Below are positions 1 to 7,713 of a stretch of 64,000 nucleotides of DNA, one piece after another. Below the pieces are notes generated by a model. That model searched no databases and was not told where the DNA came from. It saw nothing but the letters and a program-made list of their open reading frames with translations. The stretch covers positions 62,001-126,000 of the forward strand of contig JBBKVP010000067.1 in the NCBI GenBank assembly GCA_037968495.1. Reading direction: 5' to 3'. Made by a program: the position numbers and the translations under genes. Position 1 is the stretch's first letter, and the number at the start of each line of letters is the position of its first letter. The DNA is from Aestuarierythrobacter sp037968495 (GTDB taxonomy: Bacteria; Pseudomonadota; Alphaproteobacteria; Sphingomonadales; Sphingomonadaceae).

Positions 1-872
1 TCGTCCCAGCCTGCTTCCACCAGCTTACCGGATTTACGGATGAAAACCTTGTCCAAGCGGCGGCGGGTTAGGCCATCGACCTGATAGCGCGTCTTGTCCG
101 AAATCCACTCTTCATTCACGTCGTCATTAATGCGCGGAAGCACCCGCATGACTTCGCCCGAGCGGCTGTCGATACGGATATTCGCACCGACCGCATCGGT
201 CACATCAATGCTGAGCGTTTTCTTCAGCTCCCAAGGACGCGCTTCGTAAGCATAGGGCCGCGATGTCAGCGCGCCCACAGGGCACAGATCAATCACATTG
301 GCGCTAAGCTCATGCTCGGCTGCCTGTTCGAGATAGGTCGTAATCTGCATGCTCTCGCCGCGATACAGCGCGCCGATTTCGTCCACGCCGGCGACTTCTT
401 CACTGAAGCGCACACAGCGGGTGCAATGGATGCAGCGGGTCATGATTGTCTTGATCAACGGCCCCATGTATTTCTCGGTAACGGCGCGCTTATTCTCGTC
501 ATAGCGCGAGGAACCGCGGCCATAAGCGACAGCCTGATCCTGCAAATCGCATTCGCCGCCTTGATCGCAAATCGGGCAATCGAGCGGGTGGTTGATGAGC
601 AATAACTCCATCACGCCCTCGCGAGCCTTCTTCACCATCGCGCTATCGGTGCGGATTTCCTGACCTTCAGTGGCGGGAAGCGCGCATGACGCCTGCGGCT
701 TTGGCGGTCCGGGCTTCACTTCAACCAGACACATGCGGCAATTGCCCGCAATGCTCAGCCGTTCGTGATAGCAAAAACGAGGAATTTCCTTGCCGGCCAG
801 CTCCGCCGCTTGGAGCACGGTGGCACCAGCGGGAACTTCGATTTCCTGGCCGTCTACTGTGACTTTGGGCAT
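1..872 (-). CDS. nuoG: NADH-quinone oxidoreductase subunit G (NuoG), C-terminal part beyond the window edge
   Basis: This is the iron-sulfur electron-wire subunit of respiratory complex I, on the cytoplasmic arm. The reverse strand from the ATG at 872 reads without a stop to base 1, giving about 290 residues of a protein usually near 680, so the gene is cut by the window edge. A plant-type [2Fe-2S] set is visible at C34, C45, C48 and C63. A His-Cys3 [4Fe-4S] set follows at H95, C99, C102 and C108, and a third group begins at C147, C150 and C153. The frame starts at an ordinary ATG. Unlike the other nuo genes here, it is separated from nuoF by about 1.9 kb holding two damaged genes and a terminator, so it probably needs its own promoter. 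Confidence 0.97.
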   Translation of the reverse strand, partial: MPKVTVDGQEIEVPAGATVLQAAELAGKEIPRFCYHERLSIAGNCRMCLVEVKPGPPKPQASCALPATEGQEIRTDSAMVKKAREGVMELLLINHPLDCPICDQGGECDLQDQAVAYGRGSSRYDENKRAVTEKYMGPLIKTIMTRCIHCTRCVRFSEEVAGVDEIGALYRGESMQITTYLEQAAEHELSANVIDLCPVGALTSRPYAYEARPWELKKTLSIDVTDAVGANIRIDSRSGEVMRVLPRINDDVNEEWISDKTRYQVDGLTRRRLDKVFIRKSGKLVEAGWD

Positions 873-990
873 GGGCTTCCTGTAACGCTAGCCATGGCGC
901 CCCAATGCGAAAACGGGGGCGACCTTCTTGCCGATTGTCTCTGTAGAAGAGTCCCCCGACTTGCAACCCGTTTCCGCCCCTAAATTACAC

Positions 991-1025
991 AAAAAGGGCC
1001 GCTTGCTTGTTGGCAGGCGACCCTT
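991..1025 (-). terminator. Rho-independent terminator between the damaged gene pair and nuoG
   Basis: On the minus strand AAGGGTCGC pairs with GCGGCCCTT, with one U-G wobble, across a 14-base loop, and is followed by a run of five T. It lies 22 bases past the stop of the upstream minus-strand gene and 119 bases before the nuoG start, so it should end transcripts coming from nuoA-F and the inserted genes. Confidence 0.7.
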
Positions 1026-1047
1026 ATTTTCAATGATTGTTTGAGGA

Positions 1048-1818
1048 TCAGGCGGAGCGCTGCTTCCAATTATAGAACGCATAGGCAATCGCGGCACGTT
1101 GCAGTGACGATGTTACACCTTTCGGTGCCGATGAATTTCGGCATTCAGGCGTGCTGGAATACAAGGCATTGAGACGTGCCATTTCGTCAGCCGACCCAAC
1201 TTCGCTTTCGAACAATTTCATCGCGAGGCCAGGCGAATAAACCACCATGCAGCGTGCGACTTTATCCAAGAGGCCGATATTTTCGTCATTCTCACCAATG
1301 AAGGCATCTGCTTGATCGACGTCCACCGCCATCGCGCGATCTGAATAGGTCGCTTGGTCTTTGATCAGCAGCGCTTCGGCAAAGGCAGCAGGATAAAATA
1401 CAGGGTCAGATTGTCCGGAACGTCGTATGCATCCTCCATATCCACGTTCAACACGTCGGATCATGTCCTCGAAAGCGGCATTATCTCGCTCGAAACAGCT
1501 CGCAAATTTGTCGCCACGATCAATTTCGACAGCGCATCGTGCGGTACTGAGGGCTGCTCCATAACTGCGCGCCGATTGGAGCTGATAGCGTGCAAACTAG
1601 CCGTTATACTCCGAGTCAGAACGGGTGATGTATATACGGTCAAAGCCCCGATACGGCTGAACGGAACGTGCAGGAAAAACCCGATATGTGGGTTGAGTTG
1701 GAGTTGTTGTCGTCGCAGTAGCGGACGGAGCGGGTGACGGCGTCGTCTGCGCTTGGGCCGAAGTGGAGGCCAATGCCATTGAAGCGGTGGCGGCGACGAT
1801 CGAACGAACACGTTTCAT
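1048..1818 (-). pseudogene. Secreted four-cysteine protein of unknown function, interrupted by an in-frame amber codon
   Basis: From the ATG at 1818 one reading frame of 256 codons runs to 1048, broken only by TAG at 1597-1599 (codon 74). Residues 1-24 form a clear signal peptide ending SAQAQ, followed by a Thr/Pro-rich stretch. Past the stop, the same frame resumes with sequence that aligns to the next gene (1989-2744). The shared motifs are TARC/ISDC, YGGC/NSFC, ARC/GRC followed by SPxLAM, and LYSxTP with a fourth cysteine. The fragment after the stop would lack any signal peptide if started alone at 1464. I do not recognise the family. The gene is either inactivated by one nonsense mutation, read through at UAG, or carries a base error in the assembly. 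Confidence 0.65.
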
Positions 1819-1988
1819 GATCTGTCCCTTTTATTTCAGTGATAAAGCAAGCTAGGCCGAAAAAGCTGAACATACGACAACGCATTGAAACTAGAGCTAG
1901 GTTTCACACTGATTTTAAGTAATATTTCCGCGTTAAGCGCGCGAGTGCGTGGCTCCTAACTCACAGCAATTAGCGGCCCAGTTTCCAC

Positions 1989-2744
1989 TCAGCTCTGCAA
2001 ATGAGAAACTCTGTGCCATTCACAGAGTGCAGTCGAAATTGTCGCGCGTTGGAATGCCGCTGGAATTTTTGCCGGTGTAGCTTTGACACACCACATAGGC
2101 GTTGTTGAGTACAGCCGGTCTAGCGCCGCAGTTTCGTACTTTGAGCCTACCGTCGTATCCAAAACCGCCATCGCAAGTTGCGGTGAAAGAACTGACACAC
2201 AACGGCCTATAGTGAAGAGCGAAACATCTTCCTTGCCGCCCATGAAGAAGTGCCGCGCCGCAGCCATGTTCGCGGGCCTCGGAAGGATCGTTTGATCGGT
2301 CCGGTCGAGCGACTGCACATAGCGTTCGCCCATGGCAGCATTCACGAAAAACGGGATCGCAGGCTTATCTGATTTAACGCAAAAGCTGTTTCCTTTGCGC
2401 ATCCCCTTCATCAATTGCTTGAAATCACCTGACTTGGCGAACTCGCCATCAACCATAGTTGTGAGATCGACGTCCTCGGATTTCATCACGCAGTCGGAGA
2501 TTTCTAGACCGCGCTTGTAAGACACAAAGGCCGCTTCGGGCTTGTCCAAAGTAACGTCGAGGCTCAAATCCTTGGCAAAATCAAAACGCTCAATTTGCGA
2601 ATTGCTTGGCTGAATATTGCCTGTGTGATTGGCTGGGGCGGTGTCGGCAACGGAATGGCTTGCGCCAAGACAGGTGTGTATACGGCAATAGCTGCGGCCA
2701 ATCCAAATACGCTTGCGAATTGATTGATTATGATGGGTTCTCAC
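1989..2744 (-). CDS. Secreted four-cysteine protein, paralogue of the preceding gene, with a likely frameshift at its N terminus
   Basis: The open frame of 251 codons begins with GTG at 2744 and has no convincing ribosome binding site. Residues 45-251 align with the neighbouring gene, including four cysteines in matching positions and the shared SPxLAM and LYSTTP motifs, so the two are tandem paralogues. The first 40 residues are basic and not hydrophobic. The neighbouring frame over the same bases reads a textbook signal peptide (VFGLAAAIAVYTPVLAQA then a Pro-rich linker) and stops at 2564-2566. A one-base slip between about 2650 and 2566 would join the signal peptide to the mature part. As it stands the protein would probably not be exported. 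Function is unknown. Confidence 0.55.
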   Translation of the reverse strand: MRTHHNQSIRKRIWIGRSYCRIHTCLGASHSVADTAPANHTGNIQPSNSQIERFDFAKDLSLDVTLDKPEAAFVSYKRGLEISDCVMKSEDVDLTTMVDGEFAKSGDFKQLMKGMRKGNSFCVKSDKPAIPFFVNAAMGERYVQSLDRTDQTILPRPANMAAARHFFMGGKEDVSLFTIGRCVSVLSPQLAMAVLDTTVGSKYETAALDRLYSTTPMWCVKATPAKIPAAFQRATISTALCEWHRVSHLQS

Positions 2745-2798
2745 TAGCTAGATAGAAACTCTAAACTAGCGATCTCATCGGGAGATCAGACCACTGGG

Positions 2799-4094
2799 CT
2801 ATTCAGCCGCCTCTGCATACTCAGCATCGCGTTCCGTAATCCGGCGTTCCATCTCTGGGCGAAAGTGTTTGATCAGGCCTTGGATTGGCCAAGCCGCTGC
2901 ATCGCCTAGGGCGCAGATTGTGTGGCCTTCGACTTGTTTGGTGACTTCATGCAGCATGTCGATCTCTGCGATTTCTGCATCGCCGGTGCGGAGCCGTTCC
3001 ATCACCCGCCACATCCAGCCTGTGCCCTCGCGGCACGGAGTGCATTGGCCGCAGGATTCGTGCTTGTAGAAATAGCTTAGGCGGCTGATCGCGCGGACGA
3101 TATCGGTGGACTTGTCCATTACAATGACGGCTGCTGTTCCAAGTCCGGAGCCGACTTCTTTCAGCCCGTCGAAGTCCATTGGGGCGTTCATAATCTCGTC
3201 AGCTGGGACGAGCGGCACGGATGAACCACCGGGAATTACTGCGAGCAGATTGTCCCACCCGCCGGTGATGCCGCCGCAATGCTTTTCGATCAAAACCTTG
3301 AACGGAATGCCCATTTCTTCTTCGACGACGCATGGCTTGTCGACATGGCCGCTGATCTGGAAAAGTTTCGTGCCGTGATTGCCTTCGCGTCCGAAGCTGG
3401 CGAACCAACTCGCGCCGCGCCGCAGGATTGTGGGCACGACTGCGATGCTTTCGACATTGTTGACGGTGGTCGGGCAGCCATAGAGGCCTGCGCCTGCCGG
3501 GAATGGCGGCTTTAAACGTGGTTGACCCTTTTTGCCTTCGAGGCTTTCGATCATCGCGGTTTCTTCGCCGCAGATATAAGCGCCCGCGCCGCGGTGCATA
3601 TAGACGTCAAAATCATAGCCGGACTTGGCGGCGTTCTTGCCGAGCAATCCGGCGGCATAGGCCTCGTCAATGGCGGTCTGCAGTGTTTCGGCTTCGCGAA
3701 TATATTCGCCACGGATGTAGATATAAGCAGCGCGCGCCCGCATAGCGTAACCGGCGATTAAAGCGCCTTCGATCAGCTTATGCGGATCGTGGCGGAGTAT
3801 CTCGCGATCCTTGCAGGAACCCGGTTCAGATTCGTCGGCGTTGATGACCAGGAATGACGGTCGGCCGTCCTTCGATTCCTTGGGCATAAAGGACCATTTC
3901 ATACCGGTAGGGAATCCAGCCCCACCCCGCCCGCGCAGGCCGGAAGCCTTCATCTCGTCGATGATGGAATCGTGGCCCCTTGAGATCAGATCATTGGTCT
4001 TGTCCCAATCGCCGCGCTTTTGCGCACCTTTCAGGCCCCAGTCCTGAAAGCCGTAAAGATTGGTGAAAATGCGGTCTTTATCCTGAAGGCTCAT
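2799..4094 (-). CDS. nuoF: NADH-quinone oxidoreductase subunit F (NuoF), NADH- and FMN-binding
   Basis: This subunit takes electrons from NADH on FMN at the tip of the complex I peripheral arm. At 431 residues it is full length. The glycine-rich nucleotide loop (GRGGAG, residues 55-60) is followed by FPTGMKWSF. The N3 [4Fe-4S] ligands are C349, C352, C355 and C395. The start ATG at 4094 overlaps the stop of the 56-residue gene upstream (ATGA arrangement), so translation is probably coupled. Downstream, the usual partner nuoG is displaced by a pair of damaged secreted-protein genes. Confidence 0.98.
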   Translation of the reverse strand: MSLQDKDRIFTNLYGFQDWGLKGAQKRGDWDKTNDLISRGHDSIIDEMKASGLRGRGGAGFPTGMKWSFMPKESKDGRPSFLVINADESEPGSCKDREILRHDPHKLIEGALIAGYAMRARAAYIYIRGEYIREAETLQTAIDEAYAAGLLGKNAAKSGYDFDVYMHRGAGAYICGEETAMIESLEGKKGQPRLKPPFPAGAGLYGCPTTVNNVESIAVVPTILRRGASWFASFGREGNHGTKLFQISGHVDKPCVVEEEMGIPFKVLIEKHCGGITGGWDNLLAVIPGGSSVPLVPADEIMNAPMDFDGLKEVGSGLGTAAVIVMDKSTDIVRAISRLSYFYKHESCGQCTPCREGTGWMWRVMERLRTGDAEIAEIDMLHEVTKQVEGHTICALGDAAAWPIQGLIKHFRPEMERRITERDAEYAEAAE

Positions 4095-4261
4095 GCTTCG
4101 TCCGCCTCATTCTTATTACCGCCGATGCCGCTAAACGCTCCGAACAGGAACGCTAGGAGGAACCAGACAACCGCGCCGCCGTCGCCGAGGAATTTGAATA
4201 CACCAACTGCGAGGAACATTAGTCCAATTCCGCGAAGGCCATGCTTGCGTGAGACAGCCAT
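4091..4261 (-). CDS. 56-residue single-span membrane protein embedded between nuoE and nuoF
   Basis: The frame starts at ATG 4261, which overlaps the nuoE stop (TAATG). It ends in TGA at 4091-4093, overlapping the nuoF start. An SD-like GGAAGG lies nine bases before the ATG, inside nuoE. The product begins basic (MAVSRKHGLRG) and has hydrophobic stretches at about residues 11-24 and 30-44, which may be one long span or a hairpin. It ends in an acidic tail (NKNEADEA). The double overlap means it must be translated for coupled expression of nuoF. I do not recognise a family. A small accessory or assembly protein of complex I is an inference from position only. Confidence 0.7.
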   Translation of the reverse strand: MAVSRKHGLRGIGLMFLAVGVFKFLGDGGAVVWFLLAFLFGAFSGIGGNKNEADEA

Positions 4262-4929
4262 TACCAAGCCTTCCGGTAGTCGTGATTGGCGTCGACCATT
4301 TCTCTGAGCGTTGTCGGGCCGCCGCTTGGCTCCGAGGTCTTGCGCCCCGGCTCCTGCGTGCCTTCTTTCGGCTGTTTGCCTGCTGCCAGCGCATCAAGCA
4401 CGGCGTCGAGGCGTTCTACGGTCAAATCTTCGTAATTGCCGTCATTGATCTGGACCATCGGCGCGGTGGCGCAATTGCCCATGCATTCGACTTCGGTCAG
4501 CGTCCACATGCCATCATCGGTGGTGTGGCCGATTTCCATTCCGCGTTTCTTGCAGGCGGACATAATGTCGTCTGATCCGCGCAGCATGCAAGGCGTAGTG
4601 CCGCAGACTTGCACGTGATATTTACCGACGGGAACAAGGTTGTACATGAAATAGAATGTTGCGACTTCGAGCACGCGGATGACCGGCATATCGAGCTCGC
4701 GCGCGATGAATTCCATCACCGGCAGCGGCAACCATCCCTGCGTGCCCGTTTCCACACCGACCTGCCGTTGGGCAAGATCGAGGAACGGCATCACAGCCGA
4801 TTTCTGGCGGCCCTTGGGATAGGACGCGACGAATTTCTTGGCCTTGGCCGCATTAGCCTTTGACCATTTAAAATTACCCCAACGCTCGCGCGTTTCAGGT
4901 GTGTCAGGTGCGAGTTGGCGATCAGCCAT
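4261..4929 (-). CDS. nuoE: NADH-quinone oxidoreductase subunit E (NuoE)
   Basis: This is the 24-kDa thioredoxin-fold subunit that carries the N1a [2Fe-2S] cluster next to NuoF. Counting from the ATG at 4929 (222 residues), the ligands are C109 and C114 (CGTTPC) and C149 and C153 (CMGNC), in the family spacing. I chose 4929 because it overlaps the stop of the upstream small gene (ATGGCTGA). A further in-frame start at 4962 would add 11 poorly conserved-looking residues. After the domain there is a roughly 40-residue polar tail rich in Lys, Pro, Gly and Thr before the conserved-looking end MVDANHDYRKAW. Confidence 0.97.
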   Translation of the reverse strand: MADRQLAPDTPETRERWGNFKWSKANAAKAKKFVASYPKGRQKSAVMPFLDLAQRQVGVETGTQGWLPLPVMEFIARELDMPVIRVLEVATFYFMYNLVPVGKYHVQVCGTTPCMLRGSDDIMSACKKRGMEIGHTTDDGMWTLTEVECMGNCATAPMVQINDGNYEDLTVERLDAVLDALAAGKQPKEGTQEPGRKTSEPSGGPTTLREMVDANHDYRKAW

Positions 4930-5104
4930 TAGTAAGCCTTCGTTCGATGTAGCGTCCGACATACAGACCGATCACAGCCGCACCTGCAGTCGAGAGGATA
5001 TCTTTCAAATTTGCATCGCTGTGAAACACAGCCAGATATGCTGCAACGCCAGAAGCGAAGGCCGCGAATGCTGCGACGAAGATAAAGAGCTCGCGGAGGA
5101 TCAC
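4922..5104 (-). CDS. 60-residue membrane protein embedded between nuoD and nuoE
   Basis: It starts at GTG 5104, overlapping the nuoD stop by four bases (GTGA), and ends by overlapping the nuoE start. The sequence has a strongly hydrophobic Ala/Phe segment at residues 6-26 and a second weaker one at about 38-50. It ends in a basic patch (GRYIERRLTNG) expected to face the cytoplasm. Both overlaps place it inside the translational relay of the complex I operon. I do not recognise a family. Uncharacterised reading frames are also known inside the Paracoccus nqo operon, so a lineage-specific accessory protein is plausible but unproven. Confidence 0.7.
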   Translation of the reverse strand: MILRELFIFVAAFAAFASGVAAYLAVFHSDANLKDILSTAGAAVIGLYVGRYIERRLTNG

Positions 5105-6312
5105 CGGTCACACTCCCCGAACACCACGTCGATCGCGCCGAGGATGGCGGTTGCGTCGGGTAGCATGTGGCCGCGGCACATGAAGTCCATGGCTTGCAAA
5201 TGGCTGAAGGCGGTCGGGCGGATTTTGCAGCGATATGGTTTGTTGCTGCCATCCGCCACCAGATAGACGCCAAATTCGCCCTTGGGGCTTTCGGTTGCGA
5301 CATACACCTCGCCGGCGGACACTTTGAAGCCTTCGGTGTAGAGCTTGAAGTGATTGATCAGCGCTTCCATCGACTGCTTCATCTCGCCGCGTTTGGGCGG
5401 GGAAACCTTCGTGTCATCGCTTGCGATCGGGCCTTCGGGCATTTCAGCCAGGCACTGCTTGATAATACGGGCCGACTGTTTCACTTCCTCGACGCGCACC
5501 ATGAAGCGGTCGTAGCAATCGCCATTCGTGCCAACCGGCACTTCGAAGTCCATGCGGTCGTAAACATCATAGGGCTGCGACTTGCGCAAATCCCATGCGA
5601 TGCCGCTGCCGCGGATCATCGGGCCGGAGAAACCCCAGGCAATCGCATCATCTTTTTCAACCACGGCAATGTCGACATTGCGCTGTTTGAAGATGCGGTT
5701 GTCGATCACCAGGCTCATCGCGTCGCCGAACAATTCAGGCAGGCGGCCATCGACCCAATTGCCAATGTCGGTGAGCAATTTCAGCGGCACATCCTGATGG
5801 ACGCCGCCTGGCCGGAAATAGGCACTGTGCATCCGCGCACCAGACGCTCGTTCAAAGAAGTTCATGCAGTCTTCGCGCAGTTCAAAGACCCACAGGTTCG
5901 GCGTCATCGCGCCGACATCCATCACATGCGCACCAATGTTCAGCATATGATTGGAAATGCGCGTGAGTTCCGCGAATAGAACGCGCAAATATTGCGCGCG
6001 TTCGGGCACTTCGACGTTCAGCAGTTTCTCGATTGCTAGAACGTAACTGTGTTCCTGACATAGCGGCGAGCAATAATCGAGCCGGTCGAAATAAGGTAAC
6101 GCCTGCAAATACGTCTTATGCTCGATCAGCTTTTCGGTGCCGCGGTGCAGCAGGCCGACATGCGGATCGATCCGTTCGATAATCTCGCCGTCCAGCTCCA
6201 TCACCATGCGCAACACGCCATGCGCGGCAGGGTGTTGGGGACCGAAATTGATCGTGTAGTTCGAGATTACATCGTCGCCAGTGGTGGGCGACTCTTCGAG
6301 CTTGACGCTCAT
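5101..6312 (-). CDS. nuoD: NADH-quinone oxidoreductase subunit D (NuoD, 49-kDa type)
   Basis: This subunit forms most of the quinone-reduction pocket together with NuoB. At 403 residues it matches stand-alone NuoD, not a NuoCD fusion. Recognisable stretches are the N-terminal INFGPQHPAAHGVLR, which carries the quinone-site histidine loop, LLHRGTEKLIE, GAMTPNLWVFELRE, and the C-terminal DVVFGECDR. The start ATG at 6312 overlaps the nuoC stop (ATGA), and its own stop overlaps the start of the small membrane protein downstream. Confidence 0.98.
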   Translation of the reverse strand: MSVKLEESPTTGDDVISNYTINFGPQHPAAHGVLRMVMELDGEIIERIDPHVGLLHRGTEKLIEHKTYLQALPYFDRLDYCSPLCQEHSYVLAIEKLLNVEVPERAQYLRVLFAELTRISNHMLNIGAHVMDVGAMTPNLWVFELREDCMNFFERASGARMHSAYFRPGGVHQDVPLKLLTDIGNWVDGRLPELFGDAMSLVIDNRIFKQRNVDIAVVEKDDAIAWGFSGPMIRGSGIAWDLRKSQPYDVYDRMDFEVPVGTNGDCYDRFMVRVEEVKQSARIIKQCLAEMPEGPIASDDTKVSPPKRGEMKQSMEALINHFKLYTEGFKVSAGEVYVATESPKGEFGVYLVADGSNKPYRCKIRPTAFSHLQAMDFMCRGHMLPDATAILGAIDVVFGECDR

Positions 6313-7142
6313 GATTTGTAACCCTTCTTGGCTTGGCCCTTTGGCTTCGCGGTTTTCTTGGCAGCTAGTTTTTTCGCTGCGGGATTCTTCTTCACAGCAG
6401 CCTTTTTCTTCATGGCCGGCGCGTCTGCGCTGACCTTTATGGCAGCCTTCTTTTCCGTCTTAGGCCCTGCCCCGGTCTTGGCAGAGCTGTCAGTGGTCTT
6501 GGGTTTGTCGACTTCGGGCGGACCTTCTGCCTTCTCATCGCCCGGGAGCAGATACTCTGCACCTTCCCAAGGGCTCATGAAATCGAACGTGCGCAAGTCC
6601 TGTGCAAGCTCGACAGGCTCATAAACAACGCGCTTATCCTCTTCAGAATAGCGAAGTTCTGTGTAGCCGGTGAGCGGAAAGTCTTTGCGGAATGGATGCC
6701 CTTCAAAGCCGTAATCGGTCAAAATACGGCGCAGATCGGTATTGCCGTCGAACAATACGCCATACATGTCGAACACTTCGCGCTCGAGCCAGCCTGCATT
6801 AGGCCACAGCCGAGTTGCAGTTGGCACAGCGTTCGCCTCATCGGTCGAAACCTTAAGCATCAGCCGGTGGTTTTTCGTCAGGCTGAGCAACATATAAACG
6901 ACTTCAAACCGTTCACCGCGATCCGGATAGTCCGCGCCGGCGATTTCCATCAGTTGCTGATATTCGTGATCGTCACGCAAGATGCGGAGAACGTCTTCGA
7001 TATCGTCGCGCTTGATGTTGAAGATCAGCTCGCCATTGGCTTCATGCGCACCAAGCATCATGCTGCCGAACGCCTTTCCGAGCGTCTTCATGACGCCATC
7101 ATGTGAGGCGCTCTTGGGGGCGGAATGTAGGACTGTAGCCAT
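6309..7142 (-). CDS. nuoC: NADH-quinone oxidoreductase subunit C (NuoC) with a Lys/Ala-rich C-terminal tail
   Basis: This is the 30-kDa scaffold subunit of the peripheral arm. Residues 1-200 carry the conserved core, including REVFDMYGVLFDGNTDLRR and GFEGHPFRKDFPLTGY. About 75 residues follow that are unusual for the family: acidic/Pro linker, then a histone-H1-like tail dense in KK and AAK motifs, ending KKGYKS. The gene begins one base after the nuoB stop and overlaps the nuoD start. The tail is in frame with the nuoD overlap, so it is not an artefact of a missed stop. Confidence 0.97.
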   Translation of the reverse strand: MATVLHSAPKSASHDGVMKTLGKAFGSMMLGAHEANGELIFNIKRDDIEDVLRILRDDHEYQQLMEIAGADYPDRGERFEVVYMLLSLTKNHRLMLKVSTDEANAVPTATRLWPNAGWLEREVFDMYGVLFDGNTDLRRILTDYGFEGHPFRKDFPLTGYTELRYSEEDKRVVYEPVELAQDLRTFDFMSPWEGAEYLLPGDEKAEGPPEVDKPKTTDSSAKTGAGPKTEKKAAIKVSADAPAMKKKAAVKKNPAAKKLAAKKTAKPKGQAKKGYKS

Positions 7143-7143
7143 C

Positions 7144-7713
7144 TTAACGCTCTATCGTCCCTGAACGGCGGATTTTGCGCTGCAATTGCATCACGCCGTA
7201 AAGCAGGGCTTCTGCGGTAGGCGGGCAACCCGGCACGTAAATATCCACCGGCACAATGCGGTCACAGCCGCGAACGACCGAATAGCTGTAATGGTAATAG
7301 CCGCCGCCATTGGCGCAGCTGCCCATCGAAATGACATATTTCGGTTCCGACATCTGGTCGTAAACCTTGCGCAGCGCAGGTGCCATTTTGTTGCAAAGCG
7401 TTCCTGCGACGATCATCACGTCAGACTGGCGCGGGCTGGCACGGGGGGCGATGCCGAAGCGCTCCATATCATAACGCGGCATGTTCACATGGATCATCTC
7501 GACCGCGCAGCAAGCGAGGCCGAAAGTCATCCACCAAAGTGAACCGGTGCGTGCCCATTGGAACAAGTCTTCGGTGCTGGTGACGAGGAAGCCCTTGTCA
7601 TTCACCTCGGTCTGCATGGCCTTGAAATAATCCGCATCAGGATTGAGCGTCTGCCCGGCTTTCGCAGTCGGCATTGCTTCTGGAACGCGGATAGTGTTGT
7701 CGTTCACTCCCAT
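7144..7713 (-). CDS. nuoB: NADH-quinone oxidoreductase subunit B (NuoB, PSST type)
   Basis: It carries the terminal N2 [4Fe-4S] cluster that hands electrons to quinone. The adjacent cysteine pair C68-C69 (GLACCAVEMIH), C133 (GSCANGG) and C163 (VPGCPPTAEALLYG) are the expected ligands. The length of 189 residues is normal for alphaproteobacteria. The ATG at 7713 overlaps the nuoA stop, which fits translational coupling. Confidence 0.98.
   Translation of the reverse strand: MGVNDNTIRVPEAMPTAKAGQTLNPDADYFKAMQTEVNDKGFLVTSTEDLFQWARTGSLWWMTFGLACCAVEMIHVNMPRYDMERFGIAPRASPRQSDVMIVAGTLCNKMAPALRKVYDQMSEPKYVISMGSCANGGGYYHYSYSVVRGCDRIVPVDIYVPGCPPTAEALLYGVMQLQRKIRRSGTIER

Noticed and set aside
1461..1811. 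116-residue minus-strand frame inside the amber-interrupted gene
   Set aside because: It is an alternative frame; the signal peptide and paralogue match both lie in the other frame on either side of the TAG.
5167..5979. 270-residue open frame on the plus strand opposite nuoD
   Set aside because: Lies wholly antisense to a certain gene; composition (many His, Phe, Arg, Ala) is that of a mirrored GC-rich codon pattern and no family motif is seen.
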